DNA of 64,000 bases from Micromonospora sp. MH99 (GTDB taxonomy: Bacteria; Actinomycetota; Actinomycetes; Mycobacteriales; Micromonosporaceae): assembly GCF_021442385.1 (NCBI RefSeq), contig NZ_MUZA01000008.1, forward strand, positions 62,001 to 126,000, written 5' to 3'. Numbering within the stretch: the first letter of the stretch is position 1; each line of letters opens with the position of its first letter. The position numbers and the translations under genes were made by a program. This document shows positions 35,664-44,592 of this stretch, piece by piece. The notes below the pieces were generated by a model. That model was given only the letters and a program-made list of their open reading frames with translations. It did no database searches and was not told where the DNA came from.

Positions 35664-38510
35664 ATGTCGCCACGGATCCAGCTCCCGAGCGGTTGGGTGA
35701 CCTTCGTGTTCACCGACATCGAGGGCTCGACCCGGCTGGCTCAACTGCTCGGCGCGGACTACCGCCCGGTGCTCGCCGAGCACCGCCGGTTGCTGCGCCG
35801 CACCCTGGCCGCCACCGGTGGCGCGGAGCTGCTGACCGAGGGCGACTCGTTCTTCCTGGCCTTCGACGACGCGGCGGCGGCGCTGACCGCCTGCCTGACC
35901 GCCCAGCGGGCGTTGGCGAGCCACGACTGGCCCACCGAGGAGGCCGCGCCCCGGGTGCGGATGGGCTTGCACACTGGTTACGCCGAGCCCCGCGACGGCG
36001 AGTACGCGAGCCCCGAGGTGCACCGGGCCGCCCGGGTAGCCGCCGCCGCGCACGGCGGTCAGGTGCTCTGTTCGGCGTCCACTGCCCGTCGGGCCGATCC
36101 GCTGCCCCCGGGCGCCACCCTGCTGGACCTGGGCCTGCACCGGCTGCGTGGCTTCGACGACCGGGAGCGGCTGTTCCAACTGGTCGCGCCCGGCCTGGAA
36201 CGGCAGTTCCCCCGCCCCCGCACCGCCGACGCGGTGGCGCACAACCTGCCGACCCAGGTGACCTCGTTCGTCGGGCGGGAGGTCGAGCGGGCCGAGCTGG
36301 GCCGGTTGGTCGAGCGGCACCGACTGGTCACCGTGCTGGGCGCGGGTGGCGCGGGAAAGACCCGGCTCGCCGTGGAGTTGGCCGGTAGCGTCGTCGAGGC
36401 GTACCCGGACGGGGTCTGGTTCGTCGACATCGCCGCGGTGACCGACCCGGGGTTGGTGGCGTTCGCCATCGCCGCGGTGCTCGGGCTGCGGCCCGAGCCG
36501 GGCCGCCCGATGCTGGACACCCTCGTCGAGTACGCGGCCGCCCGCCGGATGCTTGTCGTGCTGGACACCTGCGACACACAACCGGCCGCCTGCGGCGAGG
36601 TCATCTCTCGGCTGCTCTCGGGCGGGGGCGGGGTGCGGGTGGTGGCGACCAGTCGCGAGTCGTTCAGCCTGCCCGGCGAGGTGGTCTGGCGGATCCCGCC
36701 GCTCTCGGTCGATCCCCGTCCGGACGGCGTGGAGAGCGACGCTGTCGCGCTGCTGCTGGACCGTACGGCGGCGGCCCGTGGCGGTCGGCGGCCCGATCCG
36801 TCCGAGTCGGCCGACCTGCGGCGGGTGGTGCAGCGGCTGGACGGGCTGCCACTCGCCATCGAGTTGGCGGCCGCCCGGCTGCGGGTGCTCTCGGTGGGTC
36901 AGCTGGCCGAGCGGTTGGACGACGTCCTCGGCACGTTGGACGCCGGCCGGGAGGATCCGGATCCGCCGCCGGTGGAGCGGGGCTGGTCCGGCAACCAACA
37001 GGACACCGTGGACCTCGTGGCAGCGGCGATCGGGACACCGCCGCCCACCCCGGCGAGCAGGGCCGTGCAGCGTTCGGCCACCGAACGGCACCTGACCATG
37101 CAGGCGACCGTCACCTGGTCGTACCGCACGTTGGGGCCCCGGGCCGCGCGGCTGTTGCGTTGGCTGGCGGTCTTCGCGGGGCCGGTGGATCTGCCGACTG
37201 TGGAGTGGCTGCTGGGCGACGACCCGCTGGATCCACTGTCGGTGCTTGTCGACAAGTCGATGGTGTTGGCCGAGCCGCGCGCCGCCGGCAGTTCGTACCG
37301 GATGCTCGACCCGATTCGGGCGTACGCGGCGCGGCGGCTGGCCGAGGCGGGTGAGGAGCAGGCTGCCCGGGACCGGCACGTGGCCTGGTCGGCGCACGCG
37401 CTGGAGCGGGCCCACCTGGGGCCGGACGGCCGGCCGGTGACGTTGTCGCTCTACACCCTCGACCCGCTGGCCGACGAGCTGCGGTCCGCGTTGCGCTGGT
37501 GTGCCACCGGCGGCAGCGCCCGTGCCGGTCTCCGCCTGGCCGGTGGGCTGGACCAGTGGTGGCGTGAGCGCGGGCTGGCCCGGGAGGGCCGGCTCTGGCT
37601 GTTCCGGCTGTACGGACGGATCGCCGAGACCGGCGAGCGGATCCCGGACGCGGAGCTGGCGGCGGCGTACCACATGCATTCCCTGCACGCCGGCGCCGAC
37701 GGCGAGTTCGCGGAGGAGCTGCGCTACTCGCAGCGGGCGGAGGCGGCCGCCCGGCAGGCCGGCGACGCCGGGCTGCTGGCCCGGGTGCTCGCCGGCCGGG
37801 CCGCGCCGTTGGTGGACATGGGCCAGTTCTTCGAGGCCGAGCGGGTCTGTCGGGAGGTCATCGACTGGGCCCACGGGCAGGACGTGGTCGGCGAGGCGCT
37901 GTTCGCCGTGTTCAGCCTGGCCGAGCTGCTGTGGCGGCGCGGCGCGCTGGAGGAGGCGGCGGAGCTGCTGGGAGCGGCGCGTCCGGTGGAGGCCGCCCGG
38001 CCGGTCGAGCGGGGCCGGCGTTCGGTGGACATGCTGCTCGGGATGGTCGCGCTGGCCAGGGGCGACGTGATCGCCGCGCACGAGCACCTGCTGGTGGCGT
38101 TGCGCTCACGGATGGGGCACGGCTACCACGGCCGGGCGTGCGACACGCTCAACGCGATCGCGGTGCGTTGCGCTCTCGGTGGCGACCGGTTGACCGCCGC
38201 CCGGCTGTTCGGGGCGGCCCAGGCCACCCGGGCGAGCATGCGAGCGACACCGGGCATCTACGGCGGCTACTGGGCCGACCAGCAGGCGGAGCTGCGGGCG
38301 ATGGCGGGTGACGCGGCGTTCGACGACGCGTACGGGGAGGGCGCCGAGATGGGCCTGGACGAGGCCGTGGCCCTGGCGCTGGACGTGGAACACCCGGACC
38401 TGGCGGCGGATTCGACCCGCTTCAGCACCGACCTGTCCCAACACGCGCCGCCCCCGCACCCGGCGGACCCCAACCGCCACCACCCGGCAACCCGAACGGA
38501 ACGCGCCTGA
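35664..38510 (+). CDS. Class III cyclase domain fused to STAND-type ATPase regulator
   Basis: ATG 35664 follows GGAGG by 8 nt and gives 948 residues; ATGs at 35604 and 35631 are in frame upstream. Residues 10-170 form a class III nucleotide cyclase homology domain: FVFTDIEGSTRL with the first metal Asp, EGDSFFLAF with the second, and EVHRAARVAAAAHGGQVL. The usual transition-state Asn is His here (VHRAAR). An NB-ARC-like ATPase follows (VTVLGAGGAGKTRLAVELA, then MLVVLDTCD), with winged-helix and TPR-like repeats to the end. Such proteins are signalling ATPases; cyclase activity is uncertain. Confidence 0.85.
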   Translation: MSPRIQLPSGWVTFVFTDIEGSTRLAQLLGADYRPVLAEHRRLLRRTLAATGGAELLTEGDSFFLAFDDAAAALTACLTAQRALASHDWPTEEAAPRVRMGLHTGYAEPRDGEYASPEVHRAARVAAAAHGGQVLCSASTARRADPLPPGATLLDLGLHRLRGFDDRERLFQLVAPGLERQFPRPRTADAVAHNLPTQVTSFVGREVERAELGRLVERHRLVTVLGAGGAGKTRLAVELAGSVVEAYPDGVWFVDIAAVTDPGLVAFAIAAVLGLRPEPGRPMLDTLVEYAAARRMLVVLDTCDTQPAACGEVISRLLSGGGGVRVVATSRESFSLPGEVVWRIPPLSVDPRPDGVESDAVALLLDRTAAARGGRRPDPSESADLRRVVQRLDGLPLAIELAAARLRVLSVGQLAERLDDVLGTLDAGREDPDPPPVERGWSGNQQDTVDLVAAAIGTPPPTPASRAVQRSATERHLTMQATVTWSYRTLGPRAARLLRWLAVFAGPVDLPTVEWLLGDDPLDPLSVLVDKSMVLAEPRAAGSSYRMLDPIRAYAARRLAEAGEEQAARDRHVAWSAHALERAHLGPDGRPVTLSLYTLDPLADELRSALRWCATGGSARAGLRLAGGLDQWWRERGLAREGRLWLFRLYGRIAETGERIPDAELAAAYHMHSLHAGADGEFAEELRYSQRAEAAARQAGDAGLLARVLAGRAAPLVDMGQFFEAERVCREVIDWAHGQDVVGEALFAVFSLAELLWRRGALEEAAELLGAARPVEAARPVERGRRSVDMLLGMVALARGDVIAAHEHLLVALRSRMGHGYHGRACDTLNAIAVRCALGGDRLTAARLFGAAQATRASMRATPGIYGGYWADQQAELRAMAGDAAFDDAYGEGAEMGLDEAVALALDVEHPDLAADSTRFSTDLSQHAPPPHPADPNRHHPATRTERA

Positions 38511-38525
38511 CCTCCCACCGATGAC

Positions 38526-38574
38526 CATGAAGTTGTTGCCGCGACACGCCGGGCGGACGGGCAACAACTTCATG
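38526..38574. terminator. Palindrome between converging genes
   Basis: CATGAAGTTGTTGCC (38526-38540) and GGCAACAACTTCATG (38560-38574) are perfect 15-bp complements with a 19-nt GC-rich loop. It sits between the cyclase/ATPase gene and the phospholipase gene and could terminate both. Confidence 0.7.
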
Positions 38575-38602
38575 ATCAACGCGACGGGTGGGGTGGGGTG
38601 GG

Positions 38603-39139
38603 TTAGTGGGTTGCGGCCTTGGCCTCGGCTTGGGCCTTCATGCGGGCGGCTCGGTCGATGTCGGCCTGCTGGACGGCTGCCACCGAGCCGAAGATGTGCA
38701 CCGCCTGGTAGTACGTCCAGGCCAGGCTGTAGCAGGCCGGGCGGACGACAGTGTTGTACGTGGCGCAGACCCGCTTCAGGTCCGCGTAGAAGGCGTTGTC
38801 CAGGCGGGACTTGTTGGCGGAGAACTGGCCGACCGCCTTGTAGTTGCGGTAGCCGAAGTCGTGCCGGTAGCAGCTCAGGTTGAAGGTGAACCCGAGCGGG
38901 TTGTCCGGGCTGGACGAGCAGTAGTCGGTGGACCAGTCGAAGTTGTACTCGGTCCAGGGAGCCCGGTTGACGCGGGCGCTGTTCCAGGAGTTGTAGCTGG
39001 ACGCGCTGGTCTGGGTCCAGCTCGACAGCACGGACAGTCGCTCCGCGGGGGTGACGGCGGCGGCGGGGGAGGCGACGGCGAGGGTGGCGAGCAGCGCGAG
39101 CGCGCCCGAGGCGAACAGGGTGGCGAGACGTCGGGGCAC
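38603..39139 (-). CDS. Secreted phospholipase A2
   Basis: The 178-residue precursor has a signal peptide cut near AAA-V (residue 28). The catalytic motif LSCYRHDFGYRN contains His93 and Asp94 of the prokaryotic PLA2 family, and Cys pairs at 74/90 and near 125/137 fit its disulphides; a mature length near 150 is a little above Streptomyces PLA2. It hydrolyses the sn-2 ester of phospholipids outside the cell. The C-terminus adds an Ala/Lys-rich helix. GTG start with GGAGGT upstream. Confidence 0.92.
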   Translation of the reverse strand: MPRRLATLFASGALALLATLAVASPAAAVTPAERLSVLSSWTQTSASSYNSWNSARVNRAPWTEYNFDWSTDYCSSSPDNPLGFTFNLSCYRHDFGYRNYKAVGQFSANKSRLDNAFYADLKRVCATYNTVVRPACYSLAWTYYQAVHIFGSVAAVQQADIDRAARMKAQAEAKAATH

Positions 39140-39272
39140 GGTTTACCTCCGCGGGGTGAGCGGTGGGACGGAAGTTACCGGCGGGTTACCGGATGTCGAT
39201 GAGTGTCGATCAGCTGATCAACTGGGCGGTATGTGCGCCGCCAACTATTGGTGACATACGTTCAAACAGACG

Positions 39273-39305
39273 AATGCCCCGGGTGCGCGAGGCACCCGGG
39301 GCATT
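39273..39305 (-). terminator. Terminator after the GHL10 hydrolase gene
   Basis: AATGCCCCGGGTGC (39273-39286) and GCACCCGGGGCATT (39292-39305) form a perfect 14-bp stem with a 5-nt loop, 13 nt beyond the hydrolase stop codon. Confidence 0.85.
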
Positions 39306-39317
39306 TCGCGGAACGGG

Positions 39318-40967
39318 TCAGTGCAGCAGGAACGCCGGCGGGCTGGCCGGGCTCTCGTTGGCGGTACGGTCCAGCGCCGTCACCCGGTAGGTGTACCGGC
39401 GGCCGGGCTCGGCCGTCGTGTCCACCCAGGACTGGGCGCCGCCGGGGGTGGCCCGGACGGTGTCGACGAGGTGCGTGGCGTCCGCCGTGGCGCACCGCCC
39501 GGGCAGGGTGGTGCCGTCGAAGCGGTAGATCGCGTACGACGTGGCCGTGCCCAGCGGGCCCACGCCGTCGGCGGGCTGGCGCCAGGTCAGCCGCACCCCG
39601 TCGGCCTCCCGGGCGACCCTGGTGACCACCGGGAGGAGCAACGGCTTCGCCGGCAGGTGCGGCATGGCCGGCACGAGAGCCGGGCGGGAGTAGTGCTCGG
39701 CCGCGTAGATGTCGGTGGCGCCGAGCCGGTTGGCCCGCACCTGGACGGCCGAGAAGTGCACGTTGCCCTGCACCTCGGGGTACGACCGGTTGAGCGTGAG
39801 GTGGTCGGACAGCTCACGCGGGTTCTGCCAGTACGGCCCGTACGCCGGATCGCCGCTCTTGTAGTCGGCCTGGCCGATGTAGAGCTGGACCCGGGTGCCG
39901 CGCACGGTCTCGGCCCACCACGGGACCAGCCGCGCGTAGTCGGCCGCCGGGTACTGGCCGATGTACCAGTAGAGCTGCGGCACCACGTAGTCGATCCACT
40001 CCTGCTTGACCCACTTGCGGGTGTCGGCGGAGATGATGTCGTACGACTGGCTGCCGGTGGTGTCCGAGCCGAGCGGGTCGGCGCTGGCGTTGCGCCAGAT
40101 GCCGAACGGGCTGACGCCGAACTTCACCCACGGCTTCGCCGCTTTGATCTTGCCGTTCATCTCCTGGATCAGCAGGTTGATGTTGTCCCGCCGCCAGTCC
40201 GCCCGATCCGTGAAGCCCCGGTTGTACGCCGCGAAGGTGGCGTCGTCGGGCACCTGCCAGGTGCCGCTGGGGTAGGGGTAGAAGTAGTCGTCGAAGTGCA
40301 CGCCGTCGATGTCGTACCGCTTGACCGCGTCCATCATCGCGGTCTGGACGAACTCGCGGACCTCGGGGATGCCGGGGTTGTAGTAGAGCCGGCTGCCGGC
40401 CACGCCGGCCGGCGGGTAGGCGAAGGTCCAGTCCGGGTGCTGCCGGGCCGGGTGGCCGGGCGCGAGCTGGCTGACGTCGGCGCCGGCGCCGCCGGGGGCC
40501 GGCATGGAGACGCGGTACGGGTTGAACCAGGCGTGGAACTCCAGGTTGCGCTTGTGCGACTCGGCGACCAGGAAGGCCAGTGGGTCCCAGCCCGGGTCCT
40601 GGCCGCGTACGCCGGTCAGGTACTCCGACCACGGCTCGTACGGCGAGGGCCAGAGCGCGTCGGCGGTCGGTCGGACCTGCACCACTACGGCGTTGTGGTT
40701 CAACCGCTCGGCGAGGTCGAGCAGTTCCCGGTATTCGGCCTGCTGGGCGGCGACCCGGTCCGGGCTGGTCTGGGACTCCTTGCTGGGCCAGTCGATGTTG
40801 ACCACCGACGAGATCCACATCGCCCGAAACTGTCGCTTGGGGGTGGCCGGGTTGGTGACGCAGGTCGGGGTGGTGGGGGTGGTGGTGGCGTTCGCGGGGG
40901 TGGCGGCGGCGAGTGAGCCGAGCAGAACCGCGGCCAGACCGGCGGCTGTGAGTCGGGTTGCTTTCAT
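39318..40967 (-). CDS. Secreted glycoside-hydrolase-like protein (GHL10 / DUF187) with fibronectin-type tail
   Basis: ATG 40967, after AAGGGA, gives 549 residues. A signal peptide ends near NAT (residue 28). The TIM-barrel starts with FRAMWISSVVNIDWPS and includes VVVQVRPTADALWPS, FHAWFNPYRV and GVHFDDYFYP, with acidic residues DD as likely active-site candidates. Residues about 445-549 form a FnIII-like module (VRLTWRQPADG ... YTYRVTALDR). Related proteins cleave cell-wall or polysaccharide linkages; the substrate of this one is unknown. It was probably exported to the cell surface. Confidence 0.88.
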   Translation of the reverse strand: MKATRLTAAGLAAVLLGSLAAATPANATTTPTTPTCVTNPATPKRQFRAMWISSVVNIDWPSKESQTSPDRVAAQQAEYRELLDLAERLNHNAVVVQVRPTADALWPSPYEPWSEYLTGVRGQDPGWDPLAFLVAESHKRNLEFHAWFNPYRVSMPAPGGAGADVSQLAPGHPARQHPDWTFAYPPAGVAGSRLYYNPGIPEVREFVQTAMMDAVKRYDIDGVHFDDYFYPYPSGTWQVPDDATFAAYNRGFTDRADWRRDNINLLIQEMNGKIKAAKPWVKFGVSPFGIWRNASADPLGSDTTGSQSYDIISADTRKWVKQEWIDYVVPQLYWYIGQYPAADYARLVPWWAETVRGTRVQLYIGQADYKSGDPAYGPYWQNPRELSDHLTLNRSYPEVQGNVHFSAVQVRANRLGATDIYAAEHYSRPALVPAMPHLPAKPLLLPVVTRVAREADGVRLTWRQPADGVGPLGTATSYAIYRFDGTTLPGRCATADATHLVDTVRATPGGAQSWVDTTAEPGRRYTYRVTALDRTANESPASPPAFLLH

Positions 40968-41163
40968 GCGGTATGTCCCTTCATTGGGGCTCCCGTGCAC
41001 TGTGGGTGCGGCAAGATTCGCCGCTGCCTATCTGCGTACAGAAGGAAATTTTCACAATCGCGTCGCCACCGCAAGTATTCGTGGTTGACCATTCCTCCGG
41101 CTGGGTAGCACGGCGGTCACCGGCCGCTGCGGTGGTGGCCGCACGGTGGGGAGGGGTGAGCGC

Positions 41164-42660
41164 ATGTCCGTGCTGCGAACCAAACCAATCAAGGACGTCA
41201 TAGCCCAGGGCGACGCCGACGGCACCGACGGCGGACTCGGGCTCAAGCGGCGGCTCGGCGCGATCGACCTCACCGGCTTCGGCATCGGCATCGTGATCGG
41301 CACGGGCATCTTCACGCTCACCGGGATCGAGGCCCGCGACAGCGCTGGTCCGGGCGTGGTGATCTCCTTCGCCATCGCCGGCGTGGTCGCCCTGCTCGCC
41401 GCCCTCTGCTACGCCGAGCTGGCCTCCAGCGTGCCGACCGCCGGCAGCGCCTACACCTACGCGTACGCCACGATGGGCGAGATCGTCGCCTGGATCATCG
41501 GGTGGGACCTGCTGCTGGAGTTCGCGCTCGGTGCGGCGGTGGTGGCCCGCGGCTGGTCCGGCTACCTCGCCGAGCTGCTCGACCTGCCGACCCGGTGGTT
41601 CGGTGAGGAGGGCAGCACTGTCAACATCGGCGCGATCGCCATCGTGCTCATCCTCGGCATCGTGGCGATCGTCGGCATCCGGGAGTCCGCCCGGATCACC
41701 AACCTGCTGGTGCTGGTCAAGGTGTCGATCTGCGTCTTCGTGGTGGTCGCCGGCCTGTTCTTCGTGAAGGCGGCCAACCTCACCCCGTTCATCCCGCCGG
41801 CCGAGCCCGCCGGCAGTGGCGACGACGGCATCAAGCAGCCGGTGACGCAGGCGCTGTTCGGGTTGGAGCCGTCGGTCTTCGGCTTCGTCGGGGTGCTCAG
41901 CGCCGCTGCGGTGGTCTTCTTCGCGTACACCGGCTTCGAGGCCGTCGCCAACCTGGGCGAGGAGACGCGCAGGCCCAAGCGGGACCTCACCCTGGGTCTG
42001 CTCGGCACGCTGCTGATCTCCACAGTGCTCTACATCGGTGTCTCGCTTGTGGTCGTGGGGATGGTGCCGTACACCGAGATCGACCGGGGCGCCCCGATCG
42101 CCTCGGCGTTCGAGTCGGTGGGCGCCGGCTGGGCGGCGACGCTCGTCTCCATCGCCGCGGTCGCCGGCCTGACCAGCGTCATCCTGGTCGACCTGGTGGC
42201 GATGGGCCGGATCGGCTTCGCCATCGCCCGGGACGGCCTGATCCCGCCCTCGATCGCGGCAGTGCACCCGCGGTGGGGCACCCCGTACCGGATCTCGGCG
42301 ATCATGACGGTGGCGGTCGCGCTGCTGGCCGGCTTCCTGCCGCTGTCCGCACTGGCCGACCTGGTCAGCATCGGCGCGCTCTGCGCGTTCGTGCTGGTCT
42401 CGATCGCGGTGCCGATCCTGCGCCGCAAGCGCCCCGACCTGGAGCGGCCGTTCCGGGTGCCGTTCTCCCCGGTGCTGCCGGTCGTCTCGGCGCTGGCCTG
42501 CTTCTACCTGATGCTCAACCTGTCGGTGGAGACCTGGCTGCGGTTCCTGGCCTGGATGCTGCTCGGCGGCATCATCTACTTCGGCTACGGCTACCGCCGC
42601 AACCGGCTGGCCCAGCACGAACCGGCGGTCGCCCCGGCGCCACGCGAACCGAGCGCCTGA
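41164..42660 (+). CDS. APC-superfamily amino acid permease (cationic amino acid transporter type)
   Basis: The 498-residue protein has 12 to 14 helices. LTGFGIGIVIGTGIFTLTG in helix 1 is the substrate-binding GTGIF segment, AALCYAELASSVPTAGSAYTYAY is the APC consensus of helices 2-3, and GFEAVANLGEETRRPKRDL lies after helix 6. This is the CAT/YfnA group that imports amino acids with protons or by exchange. ATG 41164 has GGGAGGGG upstream. It ends facing the GH43 gene across a shared terminator. Confidence 0.93.
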   Translation: MSVLRTKPIKDVIAQGDADGTDGGLGLKRRLGAIDLTGFGIGIVIGTGIFTLTGIEARDSAGPGVVISFAIAGVVALLAALCYAELASSVPTAGSAYTYAYATMGEIVAWIIGWDLLLEFALGAAVVARGWSGYLAELLDLPTRWFGEEGSTVNIGAIAIVLILGIVAIVGIRESARITNLLVLVKVSICVFVVVAGLFFVKAANLTPFIPPAEPAGSGDDGIKQPVTQALFGLEPSVFGFVGVLSAAAVVFFAYTGFEAVANLGEETRRPKRDLTLGLLGTLLISTVLYIGVSLVVVGMVPYTEIDRGAPIASAFESVGAGWAATLVSIAAVAGLTSVILVDLVAMGRIGFAIARDGLIPPSIAAVHPRWGTPYRISAIMTVAVALLAGFLPLSALADLVSIGALCAFVLVSIAVPILRRKRPDLERPFRVPFSPVLPVVSALACFYLMLNLSVETWLRFLAWMLLGGIIYFGYGYRRNRLAQHEPAVAPAPREPSA

Positions 42661-42665
42661 CCGAT

Positions 42666-42694
42666 GTGCGGAGGGGCCGAGCGCCCCTCCGCAC
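42666..42694. terminator. Bidirectional terminator
   Basis: GTGCGGAGGGGC (42666-42677) and GCCCCTCCGCAC (42683-42694) form a perfect 12-bp stem, 5-nt loop, between the converging permease and GH43 genes. Confidence 0.85.
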
Positions 42695-42702
42695 TCATCA
42701 GC

Positions 42703-43728
42703 TCAGGGCCGGGTCTGCGGCGTGGCCGTCGGACCCTTGACGACAGGCTTGCCGTCGACCCAGGTCACCTCGTCGAGCCACACCTGACGGCCGGGGTCGG
42801 TGCTGCCCTCCTGGCCCGGAGGCCAGGCGTGGTACAGCAGCCAGGTGCGCCCGTCCTTGACCACCATCGAGGCGTGCCCCGGGCCGGAGGCGGCCTCGTT
42901 GCTCTTCAGGATCGGGTTCTCGGCTCCCTTCACGCACGGGCCGGTCGGGCTCTCGCAGACCGCGTAGCCCTCGGCGTACTCGGCCCGGTCGTAGGCGTTG
43001 GCGGCGAAGAACAGGAGCAGCCGACCGTCCTGGCGGTGGAAGAACGGCCCCTCGATCAGGGTGCCCTCCCACGGCTCGGTCTGCTTGAGCAGCTTCGTCG
43101 GCTCACCGACGAGGGTCAGGCCGTCGTCGGCGAGGCGCTGCGACCAGATCCAGGTGTCCACCCCGATCGCGTTGCCGTCGTTCTTCCACAGCAGCCAGAG
43201 ACTGCCGTCGGTGTCCCGGTACGGGCTGGCGTCTATCGCCCCGCCCAGGTCGGCCTGGCAGATCAGCGGGCCTGTCGCGTCGTCGGAGTACGGCCCCTGC
43301 GGCGCGCTGGCCACCGCCCGCCCGACGCACTGCCGGCCGGACTCCCGCCCGGCGACGGTGTAGTAGAGCAGGAACCGGTCCGGTGCCAGCTCGATCGCCT
43401 CGGGCGCCCAGGTCTTGCCGGGGTCCGCCCAGTCCGGCAGCGTCGGCAGGGCGTCCTCCGCCTCGGTCCAGTCGACCAGGTTCGACGAGGTGCGCACCGG
43501 GACGTTGTGGCCCTGCGAGTTGGTGTGGAACAGGTACCAGGTGTCGCCCACCTGGATCGCCTGCGGGTCCGGGGCGTCGGTGCTGACGACCGGGTTGGTG
43601 AACATCCTCGGGCCACTCCCGTTGCTCGTGTAGGTGGTCTCGTCACCGTCGGAACAGCCCGTGACGAGCAGCGCGGCGGCGAGAGTGATCGCCGCCGCGC
43701 CGCGTCGCCGGGCGGTCGAGCGCGTCAT
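42703..43728 (-). CDS. GH43 arabinosidase/xylosidase lipoprotein
   Basis: The 341-residue precursor has a lipobox LVTGC (Cys25). The five-bladed propeller shows the three acidic residues of GH43: Asp54 in DAPDPQAI, Asp166 in AIDASPY and Glu226 in LIEGPFF. It probably releases arabinose or short arabino-oligosaccharides at the cell surface for the transporter encoded upstream. It overlaps the permease gene by 4 nt and is the last gene of the operon. Confidence 0.92.
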   Translation of the reverse strand: MTRSTARRRGAAAITLAAALLVTGCSDGDETTYTSNGSGPRMFTNPVVSTDAPDPQAIQVGDTWYLFHTNSQGHNVPVRTSSNLVDWTEAEDALPTLPDWADPGKTWAPEAIELAPDRFLLYYTVAGRESGRQCVGRAVASAPQGPYSDDATGPLICQADLGGAIDASPYRDTDGSLWLLWKNDGNAIGVDTWIWSQRLADDGLTLVGEPTKLLKQTEPWEGTLIEGPFFHRQDGRLLLFFAANAYDRAEYAEGYAVCESPTGPCVKGAENPILKSNEAASGPGHASMVVKDGRTWLLYHAWPPGQEGSTDPGRQVWLDEVTWVDGKPVVKGPTATPQTRP

Positions 43729-44582
43729 CCCTTGAGGCCGCTGCGGGAGACGCCCTGGATGATGTGCCGTTGCGCGAGCACGAAGAGGATCAGCACCGGC
43801 AGGCTGGCGAGCACCGCGCCCGCCATGATCACCGGGTAGTCGGTGACGTACGAGCCCTGGAGCAGGCCCAGGCCCGGCGGCAGCGTCAACTTCTCCGGGC
43901 TGAACAGCACGAAGATCGGCCAGAGGAAGTCGTTCCAGTTGGTCAGGAACGACAGCACGGCCAGGGTGGCCAACGCCGGCCTGGACAGCGGCAGCACCAC
44001 CTTGACGAAGATCTGCCACTGGTTGGCGCCGTCGAGGGTGGCGGCCTCCTCCAGTTCGTTCGGCAGCGAGAGAAAGAACTGCCGCAGGAAGAACACCCCG
44101 AACGCGCTGGCCGCGCCGGGCACCACCACCACGGCGAGGGTGTCGATCCAGTTGAGCTGGTCGACGATCAGGAAGTTCGGGATGATCAGCGAGGTCGGCG
44201 GGATGAACAGCGTCCCGACGATCAGCGCGAAGGTCACCCCGCGTCCACGGAACCGCAGCCGGGCCAGGGAGTACGCGGCCATCGAGGCCGTCACCAGCAC
44301 CAGCAGCGAGTGCAGCGTGGCCGCCACCATGCTGTTGAGGAACCAGCGCAGCACCGGGTTCGCCGAGTTGTTGAGGATCTGCTCGTAGCCGTACCCGGCG
44401 AGGGGGTTCGGCAGCCAGCTCGGCGGGATCTGCTGGGCGGCGGTGTAGGTCTTCAGCGAGGTGATGACCATCCACACCAGCGGGGTCAGGAAGATCAGGG
44501 TGAGCGCGACCAGAGTGGCGTAGAAGACGACCCGGCGCAGCCCGGAGGCGGAGCCGTTGGTGGTCGGCGTGGGCGTCGTCAT
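43725..44582 (-). CDS. Carbohydrate ABC transporter permease (MalG type)
   Basis: The 285-residue protein has six membrane helices and the EAA loop (ELEEAATLDGANQWQIFVKVVLPLSRPAL), which contacts the ATPase. It pairs with the MalF-type permease 10 nt upstream. No ATPase gene lies in the operon, so a shared MsiK-like ATPase elsewhere is expected, as is usual for actinomycete sugar importers. Confidence 0.94.
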   Translation of the reverse strand: MTTPTPTTNGSASGLRRVVFYATLVALTLIFLTPLVWMVITSLKTYTAAQQIPPSWLPNPLAGYGYEQILNNSANPVLRWFLNSMVAATLHSLLVLVTASMAAYSLARLRFRGRGVTFALIVGTLFIPPTSLIIPNFLIVDQLNWIDTLAVVVVPGAASAFGVFFLRQFFLSLPNELEEAATLDGANQWQIFVKVVLPLSRPALATLAVLSFLTNWNDFLWPIFVLFSPEKLTLPPGLGLLQGSYVTDYPVIMAGAVLASLPVLILFVLAQRHIIQGVSRSGLKG

Positions 44583-44592
44583 GGCGGTCCCC

